A DNA stretch of 42,028 nt from Lysobacterales bacterium (GCA_026982315.1 JALSHI010000065.1:1-42028); one strand, 5' to 3'. Shown: positions 1-9,426, numbered from the stretch's first letter. The notes: generated by a model not told the origin, from the sequence alone. A program made the numbers and translations.

Positions 1-2
1 CT

Positions 3-1253
3 GACGCATCCGGTTTTCTGGTCGCCTATAGCGGCGGCGCAGACTCCACCGCATTGCTCCATGCGTTGCGACAGGCGAACATGTCCTATCCGATTCGGGC
101 GATTCATTTTAACCATCACTGGCACGCTGAAGCCGACGCCTGGCAAGAACACTGCCAACGGCAATGCCAGCATCTGGATATCCCCCTCACCTGTGTGGAC
201 TTACACTTGCCAGACAAGTCAGAAAATACCGCCCGCATAGCCCGATACCAAAATCTGCAACACATGTTGCGAAGCAAAGAAATTCTCCTGACGGCACACC
301 ACCGGGGCGATCAGGCCGAAACCATGCTGCAAAAAATCCTGCGGGGCACCGGCCTGGCTGGCATGGGTGGAATCCGCCCCATGCGCCAATACGGCCCTGG
401 GTGGCTGGCGCGCCCATTATTGGCTTTTTCTGCTGCAGACCTGAAAAATTGGTTACGACACAACGATATTGACTGGCTCGAAGACCCGAGCAACGAAAAC
501 ACCCGCTATGCGCGCAACTATCTTCGTCATACCGTCTTGCCTGGCATTCAATCGCGATGGCCACAGGCTGAGTCCCGCCTGGCCGCCACTGCCGAACATG
601 CCCAATCTGCCTGGGATTTACTGCATCATTTTTATCAACAGCACGGCCCGATGGCTGGGCAGCCACTGCCTGTAAACAGTTTTTCACCTTTACCAGCCAA
701 CACCCATACCACCTGGCTGGCTCTCTGGTTGAATGCCAATCAGCAACATGTGCCAGAAAGCGCGCGGCTCAAGGAATTTTTGCGCCAATGCCTGTACGCT
801 GCCGATGACAAAGCGCCAGAGCTGTCACTGGGTCATATCCGCATAAGGTGCTGGCATCAGCATATTTATCTGGTCAACAACCAGCCCGTGCCGGCAAACT
901 GGGAATCCCCATGGGATGGCATCACTCCCCTGATTTTACCGGCTGAACTGGGAACGCTACGGCTCAAAACCACCACGACAGAAACGCCATTGGCCCTGAA
1001 AGTGCGCTTTTACCAGGGCGGAGAGCGTATTTTGTTGCCTGGACAAAAGCACCATAAACGGCTGAAAAAAATTTTTCAGCAGCAATCCGTGCCTCCCTGG
1101 CAACGCCGCTTGTGGCCATTGGTGTTTTCTGTCCACAGTAAACAGCCAAAACTGCTGGCTGTAGGCGATTGGCTGATGACGCCAGCGGCGCCATTCGAGG
1201 GCATCATCTGGCAAAGATCGCGCCAAGACGCGCCAACGGCTGTGGTAAAATAG
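3..1253 (+). CDS. tilS: tRNA(Ile)-lysidine synthase TilS (5' end outside window)
   Basis: TilS attaches lysine to the wobble cytidine of tRNA-Ile(CAU) using ATP, so the tRNA reads AUA instead of AUG. It acts in the cytoplasm and is essential in most bacteria. The reading frame is open from the window edge and shows the PP-loop ATPase motif SGGADS at bases 30-47, so the first ATG in the window (base 54) is internal and the true start lies upstream. The N-terminal ATPase domain continues through HHRGDQAET and GTGLAGMGG. The C-terminal part, with KHHKRLKKIFQQ, fits the TilS substrate-binding and C-terminal domains. About 417 residues are visible, close to the usual 430 or so. In many gammaproteobacteria tilS follows accA, which cannot be checked here. 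Identification is confident; the start cannot be given. Confidence 0.95.
   Translation, partial: DASGFLVAYSGGADSTALLHALRQANMSYPIRAIHFNHHWHAEADAWQEHCQRQCQHLDIPLTCVDLHLPDKSENTARIARYQNLQHMLRSKEILLTAHHRGDQAETMLQKILRGTGLAGMGGIRPMRQYGPGWLARPLLAFSAADLKNWLRHNDIDWLEDPSNENTRYARNYLRHTVLPGIQSRWPQAESRLAATAEHAQSAWDLLHHFYQQHGPMAGQPLPVNSFSPLPANTHTTWLALWLNANQQHVPESARLKEFLRQCLYAADDKAPELSLGHIRIRCWHQHIYLVNNQPVPANWESPWDGITPLILPAELGTLRLKTTTTETPLALKVRFYQGGERILLPGQKHHKRLKKIFQQQSVPPWQRRLWPLVFSVHSKQPKLLAVGDWLMTPAAPFEGIIWQRSRQDAPTAVVK
1246..1251 (+). promoter_or_regulatory. Candidate extended -10 element upstream of xseB
   Basis: TAAAAT preceded by TG and one base (1243-1251) matches an extended sigma-70 -10 element. 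It lies over the last codons of tilS and about 30 bases before the xseB start. No convincing -35 is present at 17 bases, as is tolerated with extended -10 elements. It could drive xseB-ispA-dxs. This is a motif match only. Confidence 0.35.
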
Positions 1254-1279
1254 CGACTTCACCAACTTTTTTCCATACC

Positions 1280-1522
1280 ATGGCCAAAACACCTGATTCC
1301 AGTCACGCCCATACAGACAAAAACGCTCAGCCAGCTTTTGAGGCTTTACTCAAAGAACTGGACGAAACCGTCAAGAAAATGGAATCCGGCCACTTGTCTC
1401 TGGAAGAATCCCTGCACTGTTTTGAAAAAGGCATTGCCCTGACGCGTCAATGCCAGGCCATTCTGGATAAAGCCGAAAAGCGGATTGAAGCGCTTATGCA
1501 GGATTTGCCGAATGAAGAATAA
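1280..1522 (+). CDS. xseB: Exodeoxyribonuclease VII small subunit XseB
   Basis: XseB is the small subunit of exonuclease VII, a cytoplasmic enzyme that degrades single-stranded DNA from both ends; several XseB chains pack against one XseA. The 80-residue product has the typical helical signature: FEALLKELDETVKKME, then SGHLSLEESLHCFEKGIAL, then CQAILDKAEKRIE. The ATG at 1280 gives the family's usual length of about 80. The open frame extends upstream to 1169, but that part overlaps tilS and does not resemble XseB. The gene begins 26 bases after tilS and sits before ispA, the common xseB-ispA-dxs arrangement. The large subunit xseA is not in the window. Confidence 0.93.
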   Translation: MAKTPDSSHAHTDKNAQPAFEALLKELDETVKKMESGHLSLEESLHCFEKGIALTRQCQAILDKAEKRIEALMQDLPNEE

Positions 1523-1583
1523 AACAATCTCAAAACAGTGCTTTCCAGGCTGGCCGGCTCGATACTTTCAGGCCCGTTAAACC

Positions 1584-2471
1584 ATGCAACATAAAAACCG
1601 GCACTACCAGGCACGCATCAATGGCTGGCTGGAAAGCTTTTTGCACACCCATTACCCGTCTTCTGAAACCGTAGCAAGCCGGTTAATGGATGCGATTCGC
1701 TATAGCCTGCTTGCTGGTGGCAAGCGTATTCGCCCCTTGCTGGCCTATGCAACCGCCGAGGCCATAAATCTGCCTGCAGACTCCGTCGACGCCATTGCTG
1801 GCAGCGTGGAAATGATTCATGCCTACTCATTGATCCATGATGACCTGCCAGCCATGGACGATGATGATTTGCGCCGTGGTCAACCCACCTGCCATGTCGC
1901 TTTTGACGAAGCCACAGCGATCCTGGCCGGCGACGCCTTGCAGGCCATGGCTTTTGAGGCCCTGAGCCAGGCTAAAACCGAAGCCCGTGTCACAGTCAAA
2001 CTAATACGCACGCTGGCACGCGCCTGCGGCGTCTGCGGCATGGCCGGTGGCCAGGCCCTGGATTTACAGAGTGAAAACCGTCGCCTGGAAGTGGAAGCCC
2101 TGAACCAGGTTCACGCACTCAAAACCGGCGCCTTAATCTCGGCCGCCATGGAGATGGTTGCCGCCATGCAGCCACACCTTTCTTCACAGCACAAAGCGGC
2201 CGTTGGCGCCTTTGCCCGCCATTTCGGGCTGGCTTTTCAAATCATGGACGATATTCTTGATGTCACTGGCGATACCACCACATTAGGCAAGCCTGCCGGT
2301 TCCGACGAGAGACAAAACAAGGCCACTTATCCGCAACTGCTGGGCCTGTCCGGCTCCGCCAACAGTGCGGCTGACCACATTACCCACGCTCTGGAAAATC
2401 TGGCCAATTTACCTGGCGATACCAGTTATCTGCAGCATATCAGCCAATGGGTGCTGAATCGCCAGCACTAA
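1584..2471 (+). CDS. ispA: Farnesyl diphosphate synthase (short-chain trans-prenyltransferase)
   Basis: IspA condenses isopentenyl diphosphate with dimethylallyl and geranyl diphosphate to make farnesyl diphosphate, the precursor of quinone side chains, undecaprenyl phosphate and heme O. The 295-residue protein has the first aspartate-rich motif DDLPAMD at residues 86-92 and the second, DDILD, at 222-226. It also has GGKRIRP at 45-51, which binds the homoallylic diphosphate, and KTGALI in the middle. Length matches E. coli IspA (299). It lies 61 bases after xseB and 87 before dxs, so two steps of isoprenoid synthesis sit together and are probably co-transcribed. Chain length (C15 or C20) cannot be fixed by reading, but the genomic context favours C15. 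Confidence 0.94.
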   Translation: MQHKNRHYQARINGWLESFLHTHYPSSETVASRLMDAIRYSLLAGGKRIRPLLAYATAEAINLPADSVDAIAGSVEMIHAYSLIHDDLPAMDDDDLRRGQPTCHVAFDEATAILAGDALQAMAFEALSQAKTEARVTVKLIRTLARACGVCGMAGGQALDLQSENRRLEVEALNQVHALKTGALISAAMEMVAAMQPHLSSQHKAAVGAFARHFGLAFQIMDDILDVTGDTTTLGKPAGSDERQNKATYPQLLGLSGSANSAADHITHALENLANLPGDTSYLQHISQWVLNRQH

Positions 2472-2558
2472 TGCTGTCACCCTGCGTGATGCATACACAC
2501 TGATTTGACCCACTAAACGCTTTAGCCGATAATAAAAGACTTACCGAAAAAAACGACC

Positions 2559-4460
2559 ATGACCACCACGGCCTTTCCTTTACTAGACAAAATCGATTTG
2601 CCGGCTGATTTGCGCCAGCTACCGCCAGAACAGTTGCGGCAAGTGGCTGATGAATTGCGCGCCTACCTGATACAGTCCGTATCACGCTCTGGCGGTCATT
2701 TCGGCTCAGGGCTTGGCACGGTGGAACTCACTGTGGCCCTGCATTATGTGTTCAACACGCCCCATGACCGCATCGTCTGGGACGTCGGTCACCAGGCCTA
2801 CCCGCACAAAATCCTCACCGGCCGCAAGCATCGCATCGAAACCATCAAGAAAAAAGGCGGCTTGACGCCCTTCCCCAAACGCTGTGAAAGTGAATACGAC
2901 GCTTTTGGTGTGGGGCATTCATCCACCTCAATTGGCGCGGCCCTGGGAATGGCCATTGCCGCTGAGCGCCAGGGGATAGACCGCAAAACCATCGCAGTCA
3001 TTGGCGATGGCGCCATGACCGCAGGTATGGCTTTTGAAGCCTTGAATCATGGCGGTGAACTGGCTCCGGATATGCTCGTTATTCTGAATGAAAACGAAAT
3101 GTCCATTTCGCCGAACGTGGGTTATTTGACCAAAATGCTGGCCAAAATCGTCAGCGGCCGTTTCTACAACCGCCTGCGGGAACAGTCCAAGCGAATGATG
3201 CGCCGCGACTCCTGGCTCTGGCGTTTTATGTCCCGCTGGGAAGAGCATACCAAAGGCATGGTCATGCCCAATACCCTCTTTGAAGAACTGGGCTTTCATT
3301 ATCTGGGCCCCATCGATGGCCATGACGTGGATCAGTTGGTCAAAACCTTGCAGGTGATAAAGGGCATGAAAGGGCCCAAGTTTTTACACATCATCACCCG
3401 CAAGGGCAAGGGCTACAAGCCCGCCGAAGAGGATCCGGTCAAATACCATGCGGTCTCGCCTTTTGATCCACAAAAAGGTGTGCTGCCTTCATGCAAACCC
3501 AAGCCAGTCACCTACACACAGGTGTTTGGTGACTGGCTGTGTGACATGGCCCGCCTGGACAAAAAACTCCTGGCCATTACTCCCGCCATGCGGGAGGGTT
3601 CGGGCATGGTGGAATTTCACAAACAATTCCCCTCCCGCTATTTTGATGTGGGCATTGCCGAGCAACATGCCGTCACTTTAGCCGCTGGCATGGCCTGTGA
3701 GGGCATGCATCCGGTAGTGGCCATTTACTCCACCTTTCTGCAACGCGCCTATGACCAGCTGATTCATGATGTGGCGCTGCAAAATCTGCCCGTTTTGTTT
3801 GCCATTGACCGGGCCGGAGTTGTGGGTCCTGATGGCCCCACACATGCAGGCAGCATGGATTTGAGTTTTTTGCGCTGTGTGCCGAATATGACGATTATGG
3901 CGCCCAGCGACGAAAACGAATGTCGGCAAATGCTCTATACCGGACATACCTTGAACGCACCGGCGGCGGTTCGCTACCCACGGGGCAGCGGCCCGGGAGT
4001 GCCTGTCAAAAAAACCATGCAGGCAGTGCCTGTGGGACGTGGTGAAATTCGCCGCCATGGCGCTGATCTGGCCTTGTTGGTATTCGGTTCTCCCCTGCAC
4101 GATGCCCTGACTGTGGCCGAATCACTGGATGCCACTGTCGCCAACATGCGGTTTGTGAAACCGCTGGACATCGACCTCATACGCCAGCTGGCGGACAGTC
4201 ACCGGGCATTGGTCACCATTGAAGACAATGTCATCGCCGGTGGCGCAGGCAGTGGTGTCAATGAGGCCCTGCAGGCCATGGGCATTCAAATTCCGGTACT
4301 GAATCTGGGCCTGCCCGACGCCTATCAGGAGCACGGCAGCCGCGAGGAACTGCTGGCAGAAGCAGGCATTGACCACGACGGCATTCAACGCCAGGTCAGC
4401 GCGTTTCTGAAACGCCGGGCCAATTCGCCAAAGCACTGGAAAAAAGCCTCCGGCGCTTAA
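2559..4460 (+). CDS. dxs: 1-deoxy-D-xylulose-5-phosphate synthase
   Basis: Dxs joins pyruvate and glyceraldehyde 3-phosphate, with thiamine diphosphate and magnesium, to give 1-deoxy-D-xylulose 5-phosphate, the entry step of the MEP pathway. The 633-residue product matches the family's 620-640. The thiamine-diphosphate motif GDGAMTAG starts at residue 149 and its distal asparagine is N163. The transketolase motif GIAEQH at 365-370 contains the catalytic glutamate E368. [17 protein letters not shown] near the N-terminus carries the active-site histidine. Its product feeds the route that supplies IspA, encoded just upstream. The gene ends 34 bases from the convergent c-di-GMP gene. No truncation or missing catalytic residue was seen. 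Confidence 0.97.
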   Translation: MTTTAFPLLDKIDLPADLRQLPPEQLRQVADELRAYLIQSVSRSGGHFGSGLGTVELTVALHYVFNTPHDRIVWDVGHQAYPHKILTGRKHRIETIKKKGGLTPFPKRCESEYDAFGVGHSSTSIGAALGMAIAAERQGIDRKTIAVIGDGAMTAGMAFEALNHGGELAPDMLVILNENEMSISPNVGYLTKMLAKIVSGRFYNRLREQSKRMMRRDSWLWRFMSRWEEHTKGMVMPNTLFEELGFHYLGPIDGHDVDQLVKTLQVIKGMKGPKFLHIITRKGKGYKPAEEDPVKYHAVSPFDPQKGVLPSCKPKPVTYTQVFGDWLCDMARLDKKLLAITPAMREGSGMVEFHKQFPSRYFDVGIAEQHAVTLAAGMACEGMHPVVAIYSTFLQRAYDQLIHDVALQNLPVLFAIDRAGVVGPDGPTHAGSMDLSFLRCVPNMTIMAPSDENECRQMLYTGHTLNAPAAVRYPRGSGPGVPVKKTMQAVPVGRGEIRRHGADLALLVFGSPLHDALTVAESLDATVANMRFVKPLDIDLIRQLADSHRALVTIEDNVIAGGAGSGVNEALQAMGIQIPVLNLGLPDAYQEHGSREELLAEAGIDHDGIQRQVSAFLKRRANSPKHWKKASGA

Positions 4461-4483
4461 TTACCACAAAAGACAACCACAGA

Positions 4484-4505
4484 CCGGCGCTGTCTCAAGC
4501 GCTGG
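4484..4505. terminator. Hairpin between converging dxs and c-di-GMP gene
   Basis: Bases 4484-4491 pair with 4498-4505 (8 bp including one G-U) around a 6-base loop. It lies just past the dxs stop and overlaps the last codons of the opposing gene. It could help end transcription from either side, but neither side has a clean run of T, so an intrinsic terminator is not proven. Confidence 0.35.
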
Positions 4506-7500
4506 CCTGTTTGTCGGAAAAAACATGATGGGGGCTAACGGGCCGTTGAAAGAAATAACCCTGAAATAATGTGCAGCCGGTGTTGCGCAAGAACTCAAAT
4601 TGTTCAGCCGTTTCCACGCCCTCGGCCACCACTTCCAGGTCAAGATGACGCCCCATATCAATAATGGTTTCAATAATCACCCGGGCGCTTTTATCATCCA
4701 TGGCATCGCGCACAAAACTCTTATCGATTTTCAGTTGATTCAGCGGCATTTGCCGCAGATAAGCCAAAGAAGAATAGCCTGTTCCAAAATCGTCCATGGC
4801 CAATTGGACGCCCAGCAGTTTTAGCCGGTTCATTTGCGCCAGAGCGGTTTCCAGATCATCGATGGCCGTACCCTCAGTGATTTCGACTGTCAAATGCTCT
4901 GGCAACAAGCCATGGGATTCAAGCAACACCTGAACTTCCTCACAAAAACCCGGATTGTGAAACTGCTTTGAGCTGACGTTAATGGCGATGGACTGCACCG
5001 GCTGTCTTCCATCCTGCCAAAGCCGCATCTGGGCGCAGGCCTCGTTTAACACCCACCCGCTCACTTTATCAATCAGACCCATTTCTTCAGCCAGGGGAAT
5101 AAAAACCTCCGGGTTGATATAGCGGTCACTGGCAATCTTCCAGCGCGCCAGGGCCTCCATGGACACAACGTTTCGATCCCTGTCAACAATGGGTTGATAA
5201 TGCAGCTCCAGATTATTTGCTGCCACAGCCTTGCGCAATGAGTCTTCAATATGAAGGCGCGCATTGGCGTCGCGTATCATTTCTTTCTCAAAGAATGTAA
5301 TACGGTTACGGGCCTGCTTGGAGCGATACATGGCCGCATCAGCCTGTTGCAGAATCACTTGCGGGGTTTCTTCAAAAAAGTTAAAAACCCGCACCCCCAG
5401 ACTGGCACTGCTGTGATGCTCATAGCCCTGTATCATAAATGGCTCATTCAACTGCTCCCGGATAATGTCCGCCAGGTGGCGAGCATAGGCTCTGGCCGAA
5501 CGTTCCAGTTCAAAAGAATGAGTCAGCACCACAAATTCATCACCGGCCAGTCGGGCGGCAATATCCTGACTGCCCAGCGCCTTGCGAATGCGCCGTCCGG
5601 CTTCCTGTAAAAAACGATCTCCAAAATGGTGCCCCTTGGAGTCATTCAGGACTTTAAACCGATCCAGATCAATATAAATAATTGCTGCATAAGGGGACGC
5701 TTGTTTCCGGCCCGTACACAACCTTTCAAGCTTTTCCTGAAAATACTGGCGATTGGGCAACCCGGTTAAGGTATCGGTATAGGCTAGTTTACGGATTTTA
5801 TTCTCGGCGGCTTTCTTTTCGGTCACGTCTGAGAAAACAGAAACATAGTGAGTGACCTGCCCGTGCTCATCTTCAACGCCGGTGACGGTGTGCCAGGCCA
5901 GGAAACGGGCGCCATTTTTCTTTTGGCACCAGACTTCACCTTCAAAACGGCCTTGTGTCTGTATTTTCTCAAGAATGGAAGCCGTGTCAGAGCTTTTCTC
6001 CTCAGGCAATAATAAATTGAGAGCCCGTGTACCCACAGCCTCTTGTTCACTGTATCCGGTCATTTGGCAAAAAGCCTGGTTAACCTGGAGTGTCTTGCCC
6101 CGGGTGTCCGTGATAATAATTGCATCATGGGTTTGAAAAGTCGTGGCGGCGATACGTAGCCTTTCTTCGAACTGACGGCGTTTGGTGATATCAAAAACAC
6201 TGCCTCGAATCAGGTTCTTTCCAGCCGAAGGCATATCCACCAGGTTCACCTCACATAAAATTTCTTCACCATGGGCGTTCAGATGTAACCACTCAAACTG
6301 CACATGCCCCTTTTCCTTGACGCTGATCATGTATTTTTCCGCAAGCACTCGGCTGGGTTGCCCGTCAGGCTGCAAGGGCGGGCTGAAATGCAAGGGACCT
6401 TTCGTACCCAGGTCATCCATACTCATGCCATATAATTTCATGGCCTTTTCATTGGCCTCGACAAATACCCGGCTTTCCAGGTCAATAATCACAATGGCTT
6501 CATAGGCATAATCAAACAAGGTACGAAAGCGCTGTTCGGAAATTTCAAGCTGTTTCTGCGCTTCTTTTTCCTGGGTAATGTCAATCATCAGCCCCACCAG
6601 CTCAACCGGCACCCCGTGCTCACGAATCACGCGAATGACATTCCTGATCCAGCGGACATCACCAAACCGGTCGTAAACCCTGTGCTCCATCGTAAACTGG
6701 GTTTTGTGCGCAATGCCTTCGGCAATAATTTTCTCGCACTCAAAACGATCGTCTTCATGGGTGATTGTCATCCAGAAGCGAGGCACCGAGAACCAGTCCT
6801 GAATGTCATAGCCCAGAACCCGTTGCGCTTCATTACTGACAAAAATGAACTTATCCTGCTTGACATCCACCCGCCACAGAATAACCGGCTGGGTTTGCAC
6901 CAGAGACTCGTATTTATCCCGGCTCAACGCCAACGCCTTGTTGGCTTCGTCCAATTCTTGCGTGCGCTTTTTGACTTCTTCTTCAGTGAGAAAGGTTCGG
7001 CCAGTACTGCCCAGCAAGCCAATGCCCAGCACACTGGCGAAAATCAACCCTCCGGCCAAAATGCCCCAGGCCGACCAGGAAAAATTTTTCTTGAAATAAT
7101 TCACATGGGGAATCAGTTTGACCTCCCACGGGCTTTCGAAGTCGGTCTTAAGTGGCTTGATGACACGCATATTACTTAACTGAGAGTCGTCAAAGGCCGG
7201 AGTACGCTGGTACAAAAGCTCCCCGGTTCCCTTGTCCGTCACGAGGATGGACACATCCGATAAACCCACCATGCCAATCGCTTCTTCAGCCAGGGCCTTC
7301 AAGTCAAATATGCTGAGCAACTGCCCGACGGCATGGTCCTGGTCATGTTGGTAGATGGGCAGCACAGATAAATACACGTGGGGGAAGCCGGGCACTGACA
7401 TGGCCCTTTTGGCCAATATACCTTTTTGCTTTTTGCCAGACCCCATATCCAGGGCCTGTTTAATGAGTTTCAGGCTGTCGTCCGAGCTTGACAAAACCGA

Positions 7501-8424
7501 TGCCTGGTGACTCGCCAGGCCCGCAAACACCGGTGTTTTACCAGGAACCAACTGATCTCCACTGGCCACCGGTATCCACATTAATTCTTTTAGGGCCGGA
7601 ATTAAACTCATGGCTCTGTGGGTAAAACGGGTAAAGGCTTTAGCATTCGGGATCTGGTGATTCGACCCCGGAAAGTGGCTTTTGAACAGATAAAGCAGCT
7701 CACTGTTCCAGTTGAGTTTCTGCTCCAGCGCCCGCGCCAGGAAAGTCGTTTTGATTTTCAGGGTATCAACAATACGGTTTTCTTCCTGGCTTCTGACCAC
7801 TTGTAACAACACCACCATCAAGCCCAGAACCAAAGCAATGGGAATGGCCACTGGAACCACCCGCGGTCGCCAGATGCGCCGTGGCCTGGCAAAAAACAGC
7901 AACATTAGCGAGGCAAACAGCAAAACACCCACAGCATCGCCTATCCACCATAAAAAGAAATTCTTTGGCAGCGAGTCCGGTGGTAAATTATTGGTGAAAT
8001 AGCGCAGCAACACATACAGCACTGTTGAAAAGGCGGTGGCCACGACACCGCCGCTCAAGAAAAACAGAAAAACGTTTTTGTAGCGAATCAGTGGATCAGG
8101 GAATTTGACAAATCGCGTTGCCAGCCAGGCGGCAAAAACAGAACGAAACAGGGCAATCCCCAGCAAAATCAGCTCTATCCAAAATGAGGGAGTGGCTGGG
8201 TTTAACCATTGGTGTCCAGAAAGATAGAGGCGCAACAAGATCTCACCCAGAAGAATACCGGGTATCGCCTGCTTACCCCACAGCACCACGGCTCCCATGC
8301 CAATACCGGCGGCCGGCCAAATGGCCGCTGACAGGGACGGTTCGTCAAAAACATTCAGAACAATAACGCTGGAAAGAAAATACAGCAGCGTAATAATAGC
8401 GGTTTTGGCCCAAACTCCCCTCAT
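4495..8424 (-). CDS. Membrane sensor c-di-GMP cyclase/phosphodiesterase (MASE1-CHASE-PAS-PAS-PAS-GGDEF-EAL)
   Basis: A predicted inner-membrane protein of 1309 residues that should make and/or break down c-di-GMP in response to a signal. Order: a MASE1-like block of membrane helices (about 1-210), a periplasmic CHASE-like sensor (about 215-445), one membrane helix (about 455-475), a short coiled coil, three PAS domains (about 500-880), GGDEF, then EAL. The cyclase signature is AGDEF at 960-964, a variant compatible with activity. The inhibitory I-site reads GSQD where RxxD is expected, so product inhibition is probably lost. The EAL domain looks complete: EAL at 1090-1092, then INVS, VEITE, DDFGTG, LKIDKSF, VAEGVET and QGYFF. 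It is transcribed alone, divergent from the Crp/Fnr gene and convergent with dxs. The ligand and net activity cannot be told. The start lacks an obvious ribosome binding site. Confidence 0.9.
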   Translation of the reverse strand: MRGVWAKTAIITLLYFLSSVIVLNVFDEPSLSAAIWPAAGIGMGAVVLWGKQAIPGILLGEILLRLYLSGHQWLNPATPSFWIELILLGIALFRSVFAAWLATRFVKFPDPLIRYKNVFLFFLSGGVVATAFSTVLYVLLRYFTNNLPPDSLPKNFFLWWIGDAVGVLLFASLMLLFFARPRRIWRPRVVPVAIPIALVLGLMVVLLQVVRSQEENRIVDTLKIKTTFLARALEQKLNWNSELLYLFKSHFPGSNHQIPNAKAFTRFTHRAMSLIPALKELMWIPVASGDQLVPGKTPVFAGLASHQASVLSSSDDSLKLIKQALDMGSGKKQKGILAKRAMSVPGFPHVYLSVLPIYQHDQDHAVGQLLSIFDLKALAEEAIGMVGLSDVSILVTDKGTGELLYQRTPAFDDSQLSNMRVIKPLKTDFESPWEVKLIPHVNYFKKNFSWSAWGILAGGLIFASVLGIGLLGSTGRTFLTEEEVKKRTQELDEANKALALSRDKYESLVQTQPVILWRVDVKQDKFIFVSNEAQRVLGYDIQDWFSVPRFWMTITHEDDRFECEKIIAEGIAHKTQFTMEHRVYDRFGDVRWIRNVIRVIREHGVPVELVGLMIDITQEKEAQKQLEISEQRFRTLFDYAYEAIVIIDLESRVFVEANEKAMKLYGMSMDDLGTKGPLHFSPPLQPDGQPSRVLAEKYMISVKEKGHVQFEWLHLNAHGEEILCEVNLVDMPSAGKNLIRGSVFDITKRRQFEERLRIAATTFQTHDAIIITDTRGKTLQVNQAFCQMTGYSEQEAVGTRALNLLLPEEKSSDTASILEKIQTQGRFEGEVWCQKKNGARFLAWHTVTGVEDEHGQVTHYVSVFSDVTEKKAAENKIRKLAYTDTLTGLPNRQYFQEKLERLCTGRKQASPYAAIIYIDLDRFKVLNDSKGHHFGDRFLQEAGRRIRKALGSQDIAARLAGDEFVVLTHSFELERSARAYARHLADIIREQLNEPFMIQGYEHHSSASLGVRVFNFFEETPQVILQQADAAMYRSKQARNRITFFEKEMIRDANARLHIEDSLRKAVAANNLELHYQPIVDRDRNVVSMEALARWKIASDRYINPEVFIPLAEEMGLIDKVSGWVLNEACAQMRLWQDGRQPVQSIAINVSSKQFHNPGFCEEVQVLLESHGLLPEHLTVEITEGTAIDDLETALAQMNRLKLLGVQLAMDDFGTGYSSLAYLRQMPLNQLKIDKSFVRDAMDDKSARVIIETIIDMGRHLDLEVVAEGVETAEQFEFLRNTGCTLFQGYFFQRPVSPHHVFSDKQASA

Positions 8425-8430
8425 GGATTG

Positions 8431-8439
8431 ATTGTATCA
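8431..8439 (-). promoter_or_regulatory. Candidate extended -10 for the c-di-GMP gene
   Basis: Read on the minus strand, TGATACAAT is an extended -10 element (TG, one base, TACAAT). It lies only 7 bases before the ATG at 8424, and no Shine-Dalgarno sequence precedes that ATG. If used, the mRNA would have almost no leader. Alternatively the true promoter lies further upstream. Motif-level evidence only. Confidence 0.3.
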
Positions 8440-8489
8440 TTAACAAAGAGATACGGCAGGCACGTATCCCCATGTAAAAATACAGCCGC

Positions 8490-8520
8490 GTCAGACCCGG
8501 CCAACTAACACCTGACACCT
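8490..8520. repeat. Short inverted/direct repeat in the 219-base divergent gap
   Basis: GTCAG (8490-8494) is inverted relative to CTGAC (8512-8516), and ACACCT occurs twice one base apart (8508-8513 and 8515-8520), followed by a run of T. The arrangement recalls REP-like intergenic elements or a mobile-element remnant. Only one copy was noticed in this window, so repeat status is unproven. Confidence 0.25.
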
Positions 8521-8609
8521 TTTTTATGATCGTTTTACAACAAAAACCTATCCGAAGCCATTCCGACAACAAAACAGCCTGTCCGTGGCCAAAACCTTCT
8601 TCATGAGTT

Positions 8610-8615
8610 TATAAT
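8610..8615 (+). promoter_or_regulatory. Candidate -10 (TATAAT) for the Crp/Fnr regulator gene
   Basis: A perfect TATAAT lies 29 bases before the ATG at 8644. No good -35 is seen at 16-18 bases, which would suit an activator-dependent or weak promoter. No FNR-type box was found between the two divergent genes. Confidence 0.4.
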
Positions 8616-8643
8616 TGAGCCACCTCTTGCAATCCAGTTATCC

Positions 8644-9357
8644 ATGGCGCCACAGCTTTCCGAGAACCAGGAACACACATCCTTGCGGGATTGTCTTTTA
8701 TTTTCAGCCATGCGGGACGATCAGTTTTCGCAACTGAAAAAACACTGCCACCGGATCACTCTGGACAGCGAACAGGTTGTCTTCCAGCAAGGGGCGGATC
8801 TCACTCACATCTACTTTGTTGAACAAGGAGCCATCAAGCTGGCACACACCTCGCTCAATGGAGACGAAAAAATCATTGAAGTAGCCACAGCGGGAACCTC
8901 TTTTGCCGAAGGCGTCCTTTTTGCCGGCGCACCACGCTATCCTGTTACCGCCATCGCCATCAAACCCTCAGTGGTGATTGCCATCAGCGCCAGCCACTAC
9001 CTGACTATTCTGTCTGGCGACACGGCTTTGTGCATAAAAATGCTGGGACACCTGTCCCAACGTCTGCACTGGATGCTGAAAGAACTGGATAAGCAGACCT
9101 TGCATAACGCATCTTTTCGCATCGTGGACTATTTTGTTTCTCTGGCCGATAACAGCGCCACTGCCGACCCCACTTTCGACCTGTGTCTGAGCATTCCCAA
9201 ACGGGACATTGCCTCCCGCCTATCCATTAAACCGGAAACCTTCAGCCGCGCACTTAAACAACTGCGGCAACGTGGCCTGCTGGAGCTCGAAGACAACCAC
9301 GTCATCCTTAAAAACCTCCCCAAATTGCGGCGGATGCTGGCACTGGAGCAAATCTAG
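8644..9357 (+). CDS. Crp/Fnr-family regulator, DNR-like (probable nitric-oxide-responsive activator)
   Basis: A 237-residue transcription factor of the Crp/Fnr family: N-terminal cyclic-nucleotide-binding-like beta-roll (about 15-130), dimerisation helix (about 135-165) and C-terminal winged helix-turn-helix. The recognition helix contains E198, S201 and R202 (ETFSR), the residues FNR and DNR use to read TTGAT half-sites. The N-terminal cysteine cluster that holds the iron-sulfur centre in true FNR is absent, so this is not an oxygen-sensing FNR. DNR-type proteins are thought to sense NO through heme; that is inferred here from the family and from position. An FNR/DNR box and the nor genes follow directly, making them the likely target. 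Which subfamily (DNR, NnrR, other) needs a tree. Confidence 0.82.
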   Translation: MAPQLSENQEHTSLRDCLLFSAMRDDQFSQLKKHCHRITLDSEQVVFQQGADLTHIYFVEQGAIKLAHTSLNGDEKIIEVATAGTSFAEGVLFAGAPRYPVTAIAIKPSVVIAISASHYLTILSGDTALCIKMLGHLSQRLHWMLKELDKQTLHNASFRIVDYFVSLADNSATADPTFDLCLSIPKRDIASRLSIKPETFSRALKQLRQRGLLELEDNHVILKNLPKLRRMLALEQI

Positions 9358-9391
9358 AGCAACCTGCCAGGATGACGACCTCCCACTCCGC

Positions 9392-9405
9392 TTGATGTAA
9401 GTCAA
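9392..9405 (+). promoter_or_regulatory. FNR/DNR-type operator upstream of the nor operon
   Basis: The 14-base site TTGATGTAAGTCAA matches the consensus TTGAT-N4-ATCAA at 9 of 10 defined positions. Its centre (9398.5) is 41.5 bases from a start site predicted at about 9440 from the downstream -10, the class II spacing typical of FNR/DNR activation. The upstream regulator has the matching recognition-helix residues. Confidence 0.8.
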
Positions 9406-9426
9406 AGCATTATCACCGGTTATCGC

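Noticed and set aside
8428-8440. FNR-like palindrome TTGAT-TGT-ATCAT over the start of the c-di-GMP gene
   Set aside because: The spacer is 3 bases rather than 4 and the second half-site has a mismatch, so it does not fit the FNR/DNR consensus.
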